NCBI GenBank assembly: GCA_024734495.1
Contig: JALMQS010000891.1
Location: forward strand, 310,001-374,000
Direction of reading: 5' to 3'
DNA from: Forficula auricularia
Taxonomy: Eukaryota > Arthropoda > Insecta > Dermaptera > Forficulidae
DNA: 64,000 nucleotides
In this document: positions 56,001-60,745 of the stretch, piece by piece
How the letters are laid out: the number at the start of each line of letters is the position of its first letter
Position numbering within the stretch: the first letter of the stretch is position 1
Translations under genes and position numbers: made by a program
Notes under the pieces: model-generated
The model's input: only the letters and a program-made list of their open reading frames with translations
Database searches by the model: none
Told to the model about the DNA's origin: nothing

Positions 56001-57173
56001 CAAAAACTACTATGCTCCTCCTCAATCAGCTTAGAAAACAGGAAGTTGCTATTGAAGACATATGTATGGAGCATAGCCATGTACGGGTGTGAAACCTGGA
56101 CAATTAGAAAAGCGGAGAGAAAGAGATTAGAGGCTTTCGAAATGTGGTGCTACAGAAGAATGATGAATATCAAATGGATGGATAAAATTACAAATGAAGA
56201 AGTTCTTGGAAGAATCGGAGAAAGAAGAACCTTGTGGAAGAGTCTGAAGAAGAGAAGAGGTCAGATGATGGGGTACACACTGAGACATGGGGGACTGCTT
56301 AGGGATATCTTGGAGGGGAGGTGGGAAAGAAAAGGGGAAAGGGAAGACCCAGATTAGAATATTTCAACCAAATAATTGGGGATATGGGATGCCAGACATT
56401 TAGAGAGGTCAAACAGCTGGCGGGGGACAGAGTCGAGTGGAGACGGATTGTTGCATCAAACCAGTCTTAGGACTGTATACTCAATGATGATGATGATGAT
56501 GGAACTTGGGTTGTTGTGTGTTGAAAATCTTCCTCAGCTGTCAGAGGGAGATGATGGCACTACAGTAGCGGTCCCAAAACAGATGGCTAGCACCGATGGG
56601 TGAACCGCGACCTAATATCGTGTACACCTACTTCCACTTCCACATCATTTCCAAGTAGAAGACAATAGATGAAGGGGCATTATCTAATGAATTCCAAAAT
56701 AATTCCACATAATTCCAAAGACGTGTACACCTAATTCCAATCGCGGTTCACCCCTCGGCTAGCACCATATATAGGGAAATTCCGGTTTCATACTTCTACA
56801 CCTGGTATATGGCTTTACTAGTACCTATGAGCAAATCAATATAAAATGAAGATAGAAGTGAATTATCAAAACGTTTATAAACAATAAAATAATTTTTTAA
56901 TGTACATGGCGTTTTAAGAATTTTTTCAATTTCACTTTAGCTTTTTGTATTATTATTATTTTATTCTATTAAATATATTTTTTTATTATTATTTTCTAGG
57001 AACACGTTTCTGACATCGTTCGTGAAGATTTGCCCACCCTTGAAGATCTTGGTGTGCAATTAACAAAAATGGAGAATCAAGTTCCTTGGGAATTGAGACC
57101 ATACCGTTATGGTCAATATTATGATGAAGAATTGGGCGAATTTGAACATCCTGCACCGCCAGTGTCTCTTTAA
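35013..57173 (+). CDS. NDUFA9: NADH dehydrogenase 1 alpha subcomplex subunit 9 (complex I 39-kDa), six exons
   Basis: Exons (35013-35052, 39659-39849, 42778-43071, 48383-48670, 52384-52578, 57000-57173) add to 1182 nt, 393 residues, close to the usual 375-415. An atypical short-chain dehydrogenase/reductase fold subunit of mitochondrial complex I that binds NADPH structurally. The N-terminal part looks like a mitochondrial presequence. [17 protein letters not shown] is the Rossmann nucleotide-binding loop (GxxGxxG). [13 protein letters not shown] and HVSHLNA are strongly conserved family motifs, and [14 protein letters not shown] follows. The exons are in phase except for an irregular acceptor before exon 5. 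All introns are filled with transposons. Confidence 0.93.
35553..35691. mobile_element. GAGGGGTGAACCGCGA MITE (copy 5) in NDUFA9 intron 1
   Basis: Ends GAGGGGTGAACCGCGA and TCGCGGTTCACCCCTC. TTTAAAGTC occurs on both sides (35539 and 35692), consistent with a duplication of about 9 bp. Confidence 0.8.
36060..37330. mobile_element. Large GATCGCGC-type palindromic element with LINE insert
   Basis: Arms AGAATAATTAACGAGAATTG ... CAATTCTCGTTAATTATTCT, with inner matches TGCTGAGTCTTAAGTCTGGA and TTCAAATTCATTT in both arms. The hairpin centre is near 36395. A Jockey-like LINE is inserted in the right arm. Related copies: 38186-39350 and 53645-54400. Confidence 0.75.
36600..37193 (+). pseudogene. Jockey-like LINE, internally deleted but with an open frame
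   Basis: The ORF 36608-37189 (193 codons) joins a reverse-transcriptase start ([18 protein letters not shown]) directly to the C-terminal region ([20 protein letters not shown] ... [10 protein letters not shown]). Everything with the catalytic YADD region is missing, yet the junction is in frame. An AAATG-like duplication and A-run mark the ends. Confidence 0.75.
37369..37447. repeat. Solo right arm of family A
   Basis: AAAGATGTTTCACCTTGCCA then CAATCTCTATTAATTA: only the terminal module, no ribozyme. Confidence 0.65.
37448..37980. other. Intron 1 DNA without recognisable feature
   Basis: AT-rich. A short piece (37530-37575) repeats the palindrome centre seen at 36390. No gene. Confidence 0.45.
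38052..38086 (-). ncRNA. Hammerhead ribozyme core, family F
   Basis: CTGATGA, AGAGGACAAAGCCCTC (one A-C mismatch in stem II), GAA, ACTATAGT, C17. Confidence 0.75.
38126..38160 (+). ncRNA. Hammerhead ribozyme core, family F
   Basis: CTGATGA, AGATGGCAAAGCCCTC (one T-C mismatch), GAA, ACTATAGT, C17. Confidence 0.75.
38551..38586 (-). ncRNA. Hammerhead ribozyme core, family A
   Basis: CTGAAGA, TGGGTTGATAGCC (one C short), GAA, 12-nt AT palindrome, T17. Confidence 0.7.
38976..39010 (+). ncRNA. Hammerhead ribozyme core, family A (best copy)
   Basis: CTGAAGA, TGGGTTGATAGCCC, GAA, ATATATATAT, C17. Stem I: TTC/GAA by the core, internal loop, then TTTC/GAAA. Confidence 0.82.
39659..39849 (+). CDS. 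NDUFA9: NDUFA9 exon 2
   Basis: Acceptor GTAGCTGCAG at 39658 (or the TAG at 39652, also in phase, adding two alanines). Encodes [20 protein letters not shown] to GKIGTQ with the Rossmann glycine loop; donor CAA|GTATAA, phase 0. Confidence 0.85.
40076..40688 (-). pseudogene. 5'-truncated RTE LINE fragment, 11-bp TSD
   Basis: TTATATAAAAA flanks it at 40065-40075 and 40689-40699; the opposite Tc1 arm keeps the empty site near 42318. Minus-strand codons (40102-40638) match the C-terminal part of the RTE at 55.0-56.5 kb ([20 protein letters not shown]). It ends in the (GAT)n-type tail. Confidence 0.88.
40872..41410 (+). pseudogene. Tc1-like transposase, frameshifted and truncated
   Basis: The first frame gives a helix-turn-helix ([20 protein letters not shown]) and [12 protein letters not shown] shift near 41040 continues [20 protein letters not shown] and [20 protein letters not shown]. 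The usual aspartate of the FSDE motif is Glu (FSEE), and the rest of the catalytic domain is replaced by a foldback at 41379. Not functional. Confidence 0.8.
41379..41817. mobile_element. GGTACTTACG foldback MITE
   Basis: Ends GGTACTTACGTATTAACGCC and GCATTAATACGTAAGTACC; inner inverted segment GTTCGGTTAAGATATATTCA. Breaks the Tc1 transposase. Confidence 0.75.
41935..42141 (-). pseudogene. Inverted copy of the Tc1 transposase N-terminus
   Basis: A 68-codon ORF nearly identical to 40866-41072 but on the other strand. Part of the extended inverted arm. Confidence 0.8.
42778..43071 (+). CDS. NDUFA9: NDUFA9 exon 3
   Basis: Acceptor TTTTTTCTAG, donor GAG|GTAACT, 98 codons, phase 0 at both ends. 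Includes [34 protein letters not shown] and [13 protein letters not shown]. Confidence 0.93.
43085..45090 (-). mobile_element. RTE-clade LINE inserted just after an NDUFA9 splice donor
   Basis: The 3' end, an AAGAAGATTAGATTATAATT-type tail, lies about 13 nt after the donor at 43072. The 5' end is truncated around 45.05-45.09 kb within a TAATATAATC-rich target. Confidence 0.82.
43135..45004 (-). pseudogene. RTE reverse transcriptase, one frameshift
   Basis: Upstream ORF (44303-45004): linker and RT start, with [18 protein letters not shown] and [14 protein letters not shown]. The downstream ORF (43135-44289) holds the palm motifs: [22 protein letters not shown], and [10 protein letters not shown] with the catalytic YADD. 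It then ends in the arginine-rich [12 protein letters not shown] tail typical of RTE. The two frames overlap at a single frameshift near 44295. The endonuclease domain is missing, so the copy is 5'-truncated. A different RTE family from 55 kb. Confidence 0.88.
45091..45336. other. Intron 3 spacer, no feature
   Basis: AT-rich intronic DNA without recognisable repeats. Confidence 0.4.
45415..45449 (-). ncRNA. Hammerhead ribozyme core, family J (left)
   Basis: CTGAAGA, 19-nt stem II (GGTCA/TGACC closing), GAA, ACTGT, T17. Stem III can form AC/GT pairs between molecules. Stem I pairs TACTA/TAGTG beside the core. Confidence 0.75.
45580..45614 (+). ncRNA. Hammerhead ribozyme core, family J (right)
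   Basis: Same core; stem I TTTACTA/TAGTGAA is seven uninterrupted pairs including one G-U, fixing T45614 as the cleavage nucleotide. Confidence 0.8.
46185..47075. repeat. Foldback repeat TTAGGGTGTTCCTTATTTTA
   Basis: Long inverted arms (left GGTATTTTCGAATTTTTATG, right CATAAAAATTCGAAAATATC) with the shared inner motif GAACGATCAATTTTTTATT. A second, shorter copy is at 51370-51985. It retains the empty site (46408-46419) of the family B insertion at 51608. The ORF at 46062-46340 is incidental. Confidence 0.75.
47095..47372. mobile_element. Foldback MITE GGGCCATCTAACTTT
   Basis: Arms GGGCCATCTAACTTTTGGAA and AAAGTTAGATGGCCC, continuing through AAATGAAACACAACATC-type stems; loop near 47225. Confidence 0.75.
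47565..47705. repeat. C-rich low-complexity tract
   Basis: About 140 bp of C/A-rich sequence with many CCCC runs, next to GAGCCACCGAGCGATGCACG. A G-rich counterpart is at 53220-53335 beside GAGCATCGCTCGGTGCC, so the two belong to one repeat in opposite orientation. The ORFs across it are artefacts of composition. Confidence 0.65.
47720..48382. repeat. Intron 3 end; arthropod repeat fragment
   Basis: 48225-48310 (AAATCCGTAGAGCCGTTTTC, AATGGAACCAAGATACAAAT) recurs inverted at 52650-52760 and resembles a widespread insect repeat. The remainder is plain AT-rich intron. Confidence 0.5.
48383..48670 (+). CDS. NDUFA9: NDUFA9 exon 4
   Basis: Acceptor CTTTTTTATAG, donor CAA|GTAATT, 96 codons. Includes [31 protein letters not shown] and [13 protein letters not shown]. 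Confidence 0.93.
48870..49828. mobile_element. Hammerhead foldback family G in NDUFA9 intron 4
   Basis: Ends TTTGAAAGTTTATAATAGGA and TCCTAATATAAACTTTCAAA; arms about 180 bp (ATTATTAATATCAAGTTACA and complement). The about 560-bp centre is not palindromic and has no clear ORF, though ACCATAATACACATAC and AAATAGTCATG-type segments recur. Confidence 0.82.
48933..48963 (-). ncRNA. Hammerhead ribozyme core, family G (left)
   Basis: CTGAAGA, AGTCGGGAAAGTCGAC (GTCG/CGAC), GAA, ACGT, T17. The partner at 49730-49760 has ATGAAGA in place of CTGAAGA and should be inactive. Confidence 0.72.
50459..51085. mobile_element. hAT-type non-autonomous element
   Basis: Ends CGGTGTTTCTCAACCTTTTG and ACCGAGATTGAGAAACACTG, with GGAACCCT/AGGTTCC inner motifs typical of hAT MITEs. 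No transposase. Flanked by AGTAATTTCCTAGTCAACT repeats from an intron duplication (48808 and 51089). Confidence 0.78.
51370..51985. repeat. Second copy of the TTAGGGTGTTCC foldback
   Basis: Matches 46185-46420 and 46730-46930, shortened in the middle and split by a 104-bp family B element. Confidence 0.72.
51608..51711. mobile_element. Minimal family B foldback, 12-bp TSD and empty site
   Basis: CTTATAATAGTA flanks it at 51596-51607 and 51712-51723, and the unoccupied sequence is at 46408-46419. Only arm tips remain, with the complete right module ATGTTTCACCTAGAACCAAC. Both ribozymes deleted. Confidence 0.9.
51986..52383. other. Intron 4 end, no feature
   Basis: AT-rich intronic sequence leading to the irregular acceptor at 52382-52384. 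Nothing else recognised. Confidence 0.4.
52384..52578 (+). CDS. NDUFA9: NDUFA9 exon 5 (irregular acceptor)
   Basis: To keep frame the exon must start at G52384 ([25 protein letters not shown]), but the two bases before it are AA, not AG. The available AG (52383-52384) removes one base and shifts the frame into an early stop. Donor TTG|GTATGT is normal. Confidence 0.85.
53220..53335. repeat. G-rich tract, possible G-quadruplex
   Basis: Several runs of 5-11 G separated by short spacers. Many ways to form a plus-strand G-quadruplex. Run lengths may be affected by sequencing error. Confidence 0.6.
53645..54400. mobile_element. GATCGCGC-type palindromic element (copy 3)
   Basis: AAAGAATAATTGACATATCA ... 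with GAGCTCGGTCAAAACAATTC (53737) and again at 54206-54240. Includes the TTCAAGTTCACTTGGTGATC section homologous to 36290 and 38335. Inverted and direct parts are mixed. Confidence 0.65.
54818..54950. mobile_element. Left half of hammerhead foldback family F
   Basis: TAAAGGAGTCAATAAAAGAA ... ATTTATAACGAGACTAGTTTC; no right arm before the RTE begins. Confidence 0.7.
54888..54920 (-). ncRNA. Hammerhead core, family F, decayed stem II
   Basis: CTGATGA ... GAA, ACTAGT, C17. Stem III lost two bases (TA) but stays a perfect palindrome. Stem II no longer pairs well. Confidence 0.5.
54990..56500 (+). pseudogene. RTE-clade LINE reverse transcriptase, 5'-truncated, frameshifted
   Basis: RT begins near [20 protein letters not shown] (55030). 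A frame shift near 55190 is followed by [20 protein letters not shown] and [20 protein letters not shown]; then [20 protein letters not shown] and catalytic FADD in [11 protein letters not shown] (55696-55728). Connection and C-terminal region [18 protein letters not shown] last shift near 56325 breaks the tail before the arginine-rich end. Ends in a (TGA)n microsatellite at 56484-56502, like RTE/BovB elements. Inverted ACACACAACAACCCAAG flanks lie at 54958 and 56506. Confidence 0.9.
56595..56756. mobile_element. GAGGGGTGAACCGCGA MITE (copy 6), 10-bp TSD
   Basis: GGCTAGCACC at 56585-56594 and 56757-56766 flanks it. Ends GATGGGTGAACCGCGAC and TCGCGGTTCACCCCTC. A 9-10 bp duplication with long TIRs suggests a Mutator-like (MULE) MITE. 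Confidence 0.88.
57000..57173 (+). CDS. NDUFA9: NDUFA9 exon 6 and stop
   Basis: Acceptor ATTTTCTAG; codons [20 protein letters not shown] and onward to PPVSL, TAA at 57171-57173. LEDLG is the conserved C-terminal motif. Confidence 0.92.
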   Translation, partial: EHVSDIVREDLPTLEDLGVQLTKMENQVPWELRPYRYGQYYDEELGEFEHPAPPVSL

Positions 57174-57249
57174 ACAAGATTTAACATTGATTAATTATTT
57201 AAGTGTGTAGATAATGTATATGTATATATTTAAGTGAACAATTTCGAAA

Positions 57250-57255
57250 AATAAA
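57250..57255 (+). promoter_or_regulatory. NDUFA9 poly(A) signal
   Basis: AATAAA 77 nt after the stop, followed by further A/T-rich signal-like repeats. Confidence 0.6.
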
Positions 57256-57559
57256 AAAAATAAAAATTCTTCTGTTAATAAAATAAGTATTTTATTAAAA
57301 TATTTATAATCATCATTTATTTAAAGCTTCTTTCATTTAATAAATTTTTTAAAATTGAGAATTTTATTGTTATTTTTAGTATAATTCTTTATCGTCCCTT
57401 TTGGGCTTCCAACTATAAATTCCCTCTTCTTTTTCAAAAATGGTTCAAAGCAAGGGACCAATTTCTATTATAGTATGCATTTTAGGGGTTTTAACATCCT
57501 ATTTTTTTTAATGGAATTTATTATCAAGATAAGAATTTATTTTTATTTATTTTCTTAGA

Positions 57560-57690
57560 AAGACGGACTGGTAAGCGAAATAAGTAGGTTATAATGAAAG
57601 GCAGTCCATAAATTATTTAAATTTTATTCAAATTCCGACGTTTCGGAGACTTTTTTCTTTCCTTCTTCAGGGTATTGAATAGTTATTGAT
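57560..57690 (-). repeat. Single arm of hammerhead family H
   Basis: GGTTATAATGAAAGGCAGTC then AAATTCCGACGTTTCGGAGA and CTTCTTCAGGGTATTGAAT. No inverted partner found within 2 kb. Confidence 0.6.
57637..57670 (-). ncRNA. Hammerhead ribozyme core, family H (unpaired copy)
   Basis: CTGAAGA, 19-nt stem II closed by GGA/TCC, GAA, ACGT, C17; stem I CC/GG then TAA/TTA-type pairs after a small loop. Confidence 0.7.
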
Positions 57691-57833
57691 GGGTGAGTAT
57701 AACTCGGTTCCCATTTGTCAGTCCTTTCAGTGATAGCAACAATATTGTAATAGTTGATACAATTTTGATGGCGCGAGAACCTATACGGTAGTGTCGATGG
57801 CCGGGATTTGGAGATGTGCGCGGGAGCAAAGAA

Positions 57834-58334
57834 CTCTTATAATTGGATGCTGCGCCCAGGAGTAATTAAAAACAATACTTTTATAGAATTTTGTAGGCTG
57901 AGATCGGGGTCCCTTCCTTCAGCCGTAAGAACCAGCAGGGGAAGACGACCGGAGGGGCCCCTGATGTGCCGAGCTGGGTGCAGATGAACTGAGACAACGG
58001 CGCACATCATCCAATGTTGTGATAGGACCGCGGATAGGCGGGTTAAGAGGCATGACGCTGTGGTACGATGTCTGGCCGATGATTTGATCAAAAAGGGAAT
58101 GCGTGTCGAGTTGGAGTACTTGTACTCCAGCTCGGCAGGCAATAGAAAGCCAGAGATCGTGGCAAAGGATGCGTCGGGGGTGGTGTGGGTTTTGGACGTC
58201 CAGATCGTCTCCGCGCTTGCAGGACTGGGTGTTGCCCACCGAAACAAAATAGAAAAATATAGGGGCAACTCCAGTCTGGTGGACAATATTGCGGAGCGAT
58301 TTGGCGTCGGCTCAAGTTTGAGTTGTTTGCCATA
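57834..58334 (+). pseudogene. R2-like LINE: CCHC knuckle and restriction-like endonuclease fragment
   Basis: In frame: NWMLRPGVIKNNTFIEFCRL, LRSGSLPSAVRTSRGRRPEG, then CRAGC ... HIIQCC (the CCHC zinc knuckle), RRVKRHDAVVRCLADDLIKK and the endonuclease core RKPEIVAKDASG ... VLDVQIV. The R2-clade signature is KPD-x(n)-D; here the first D is E (KPE). One in-frame TGA lies between the zinc-knuckle halves. The stop comes after GSSLSCLP. This is the C-terminus of a site-specific LINE type, normally in rDNA, here in unrelated DNA with no rRNA nearby. Confidence 0.85.
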
Positions 58335-58339
58335 AAAGA

Positions 58340-58890
58340 ATTTAGTCTTTTTGATTTTAAGTCGATTCTTCCACGTTTTCAGTAGAGGTTGCCATTAATA
58401 GTCAAAACATCGAAAATGGAATGCAATAAGGTTATTTCTCTAGTATTAGATAAGAATTGATCGTTATTTTTGATTTTAAGCCGTTTCCTCCATGTCTTCA
58501 TCAATGGTTACCAATAATAATCGAAGCGTCAAAAATCTAATGTAAAATTGTTATTCCTCGAGTATTCTATGAGAATCGATGGCTATTTTTGATTTTAAGT
58601 CGATTCCTCCATGTCTTCAGCAATGGTTACTAATAATAACCGAAACGTCAAAAATCCAATGTAGAATGGTTATTCCTCGACTTTTAAATGAGAATCGATC
58701 ATTATTTTTGAATTAAAGTCAACATGAACTGCAAATTGTAAGTGATATCTGATTAATAATAAAGGAATAAACATATTTTTTTATTGTTAAAGGATAAATA
58801 ATTAATATATCCAGTACACACCAAGCCAGCAAAACATATTAATATTTCAAATGAATTTGGATAAAGTTTAGCAACGATCCGTTGCAGTTT
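58340..58890 (-). repeat. Repeat element with 118-bp minisatellite core, inverted
   Basis: Reverse complement of 3881-4672: three clear units (GATTTTAAGTCGATTCCTCC, TCAAAAATCCAATGTAGAAT) plus the leader (AACGATCCGTTGCAGTTTA at about 58871). Lacks the family A insertion. Confidence 0.8.
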
Positions 58891-59099
58891 ATTTATCTTG
58901 AGACAGTCTTATAATACAAAAACAGTGCATTATATGGAAAAAAGTTTCACATAAAAGTTTGTTTATATCGAGGGGGAAACTAAACTACGCTAGTGTGTGT
59001 CGACCTAGAACAAGCTTTCAAGGATATTTCAATGTCAAGTTCTGTTTTTTAAATAGAACCTTATATTTTTCTATTCTTTTCTCTTCTAAACAAGAGCGG

Positions 59100-59226
59100 G
59101 ATTGGGTAGTAGTGGCACATAAACAGCAAAAAGTTTTCGGCTTATTAATTATGAATCCTTATTGTCTGTTCTATATACTCTAGCATTAACTTTTTGCTAG
59201 TATTGTCGCGAAACAACTACCTTAAA
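59100..59226. repeat. End fragment of the TTTAAGGTAGTTGTT element
   Basis: CTTTTTGCTAGTATTGTCGC then GAAACAACTACCTTAAAC, reverse complement of 14043-14160. Confidence 0.7.
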
Positions 59227-59239
59227 CTAAATATAAGAA

Positions 59240-59546
59240 CAAAGGAATTATTATTTAACGGGTTATAGTGGTGTTTCACAAGAGAAATAAAATTAAAAAA
59301 ATTAAAAAATCTTTTAAATTATTTTGGAGATTTTTTTATTTATCTCTATACATATTTCGGGCTATGAACCCTTCATAGCCCGAAATATGTATAGAGATAA
59401 ATAAAAAATCTCCAAAATAATTTAAAAGATTTTTTAATTTTTTAATTTTATTTCCTCTTTGTGAAACACCACTATAACCCGTTAAATAATAATTCCTTTG
59501 TTTAATATGTTTCACTATAAACCAACACCGCTTTCCCTAAACTTTA
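59240..59546. mobile_element. Foldback family E, 12-bp TSD, ribozyme deleted
   Basis: TAAATATAAGAA at 59228-59239 and 59547-59558. The right module is complete (ATATGTTTCACTATAAACCA, ACACCGCTTTCCCTAA). At the centre only GCCCGAAATATGTATAG survives of the hammerhead on each arm; CTGANGA is gone. Confidence 0.85.
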
Positions 59547-59819
59547 TAAATATAAGAATATAAAATAGAAGGGGCGCCACGTAAAATTCGCCCAAGGGCG
59601 CCAGAGGGTCTAAGACCGGCGCAGGAGGTACGTTTTGATCATTTTGGACAAAAAAATTTGCCGTCTGATCAACAGTACAAGAGATTTTAAATGTCACAAA
59701 TATAGTGTTATTCACTTGGAATGTTTTAAATATAACGGTAAATCACTCGTATCCATAATAAGCATTAATTAACAGGAATAGCAGGGAATTGGACAAAAAT
59801 AAAAAACAGAGTTTTTATT

Positions 59820-59871
59820 GAATGGGCCAGACGTTTCGTCGATTAATTTCGACTTCCTCAGTGGCTCATTC
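59820..59871 (-). ncRNA. Hammerhead ribozyme, family I (left), full stem I
   Basis: Core 59830-59861: CTGAGGA, GTCGA(6)TCGAC stem II, GAA, ACGT, C17. Stem I GCCA/TGGC, one A-C mismatch, GAATG/CATTC. Confidence 0.9.
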
Positions 59872-60071
59872 TATCACTCTTTGTCAAAAGACAATTCCAC
59901 TACGCGACGAAACATCCTTTAATCCTTTTTATTCAAACTATAATACATTGTTGGATCATGTCCCAATTGCTCAAGAATCTTGAACTTTTACACACTTGAA
60001 CAATCAAAAAATTAAAAACCTTTAATTAAAATTTATCACAAAAAAATATGTTTCTACTCTTTAAACAGACA

Positions 60072-60123
60072 GAATGAGCCACTGAGGAAGTCGAAATTAA
60101 TCGATGAAACGTCTGGCCCATTC
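60072..60123 (+). ncRNA. Hammerhead ribozyme, family I (right), full stem I
   Basis: Core 60082-60113: CTGAGGA, AGTCGAAATTAATCGAT, GAA, ACGT, C17; same 4+1+5 stem I. Stem II has one pair changed to G-U type relative to the left copy. Cleavage predicted after C60113. Confidence 0.9.
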
Positions 60124-60179
60124 AATAAAAACTCTGTTTTTTATTTTTGTCCAATTCCCTGTTAATTAAGTTTTAAATA

Positions 60180-60745
60180 TATTTTTTTAATTATATTATA
60201 ATACTTCACACTTAATAATTATAAAAGTGCCGCCAATTCTACTATAGAAGACACCACCATTTCATGGCAAAAAATGAATATTAATTAAAAATTAATTAAT
60301 AAATAAAAACAAATGATGTAGTGTATATTTATTTTCTTTCTTTCGTGATCAAAATCCTTTATTACTTTTAATTTAAACGACAATGACATACAAGTTGAAT
60401 TAATTTTACAAATGTTGGTACCCTTTACAATTGACATTTATATTGTACACTTCATATAACATATAATATACAATTAGACATTTTTCAAAAGTTTTAAGTA
60501 AGTACATATATCTATCGTTTTATATAGAATTTTTATTATTTATCAAAGTTCGATTAATATGTATCTATTTATTTATATACAATTTAATGCTTCTATTTTA
60601 GAATTTTAATCATATTTATTATCATCTTCTTCTAAACAGCTTTTCTTTTTTGCAAAATAAACAATAAATAATTTTACCATTGCAAAGTTTAAGGTTTTTT
60701 TTTAACTTTTATAAAGTGTTTTAAAACGAAATAATAATTATAAAA
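60180..60745. other. Upstream region of the RRM gene
   Basis: AT-rich and free of recognisable transposons from about 60300 to 60745; probably promoter and 5'UTR. No TATA or motif I would defend. Confidence 0.4.

Larger units (their letters stand above)
59781..60165. mobile_element. Hammerhead foldback family I, both ribozymes intact
   Basis: Ends GGGAATTGGACAAAAATAAA and TTTATTTTTGTCCAATTCCC. TTAATTAA lies just outside each end. The centre of about 200 bp has no ORF. Confidence 0.87.
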
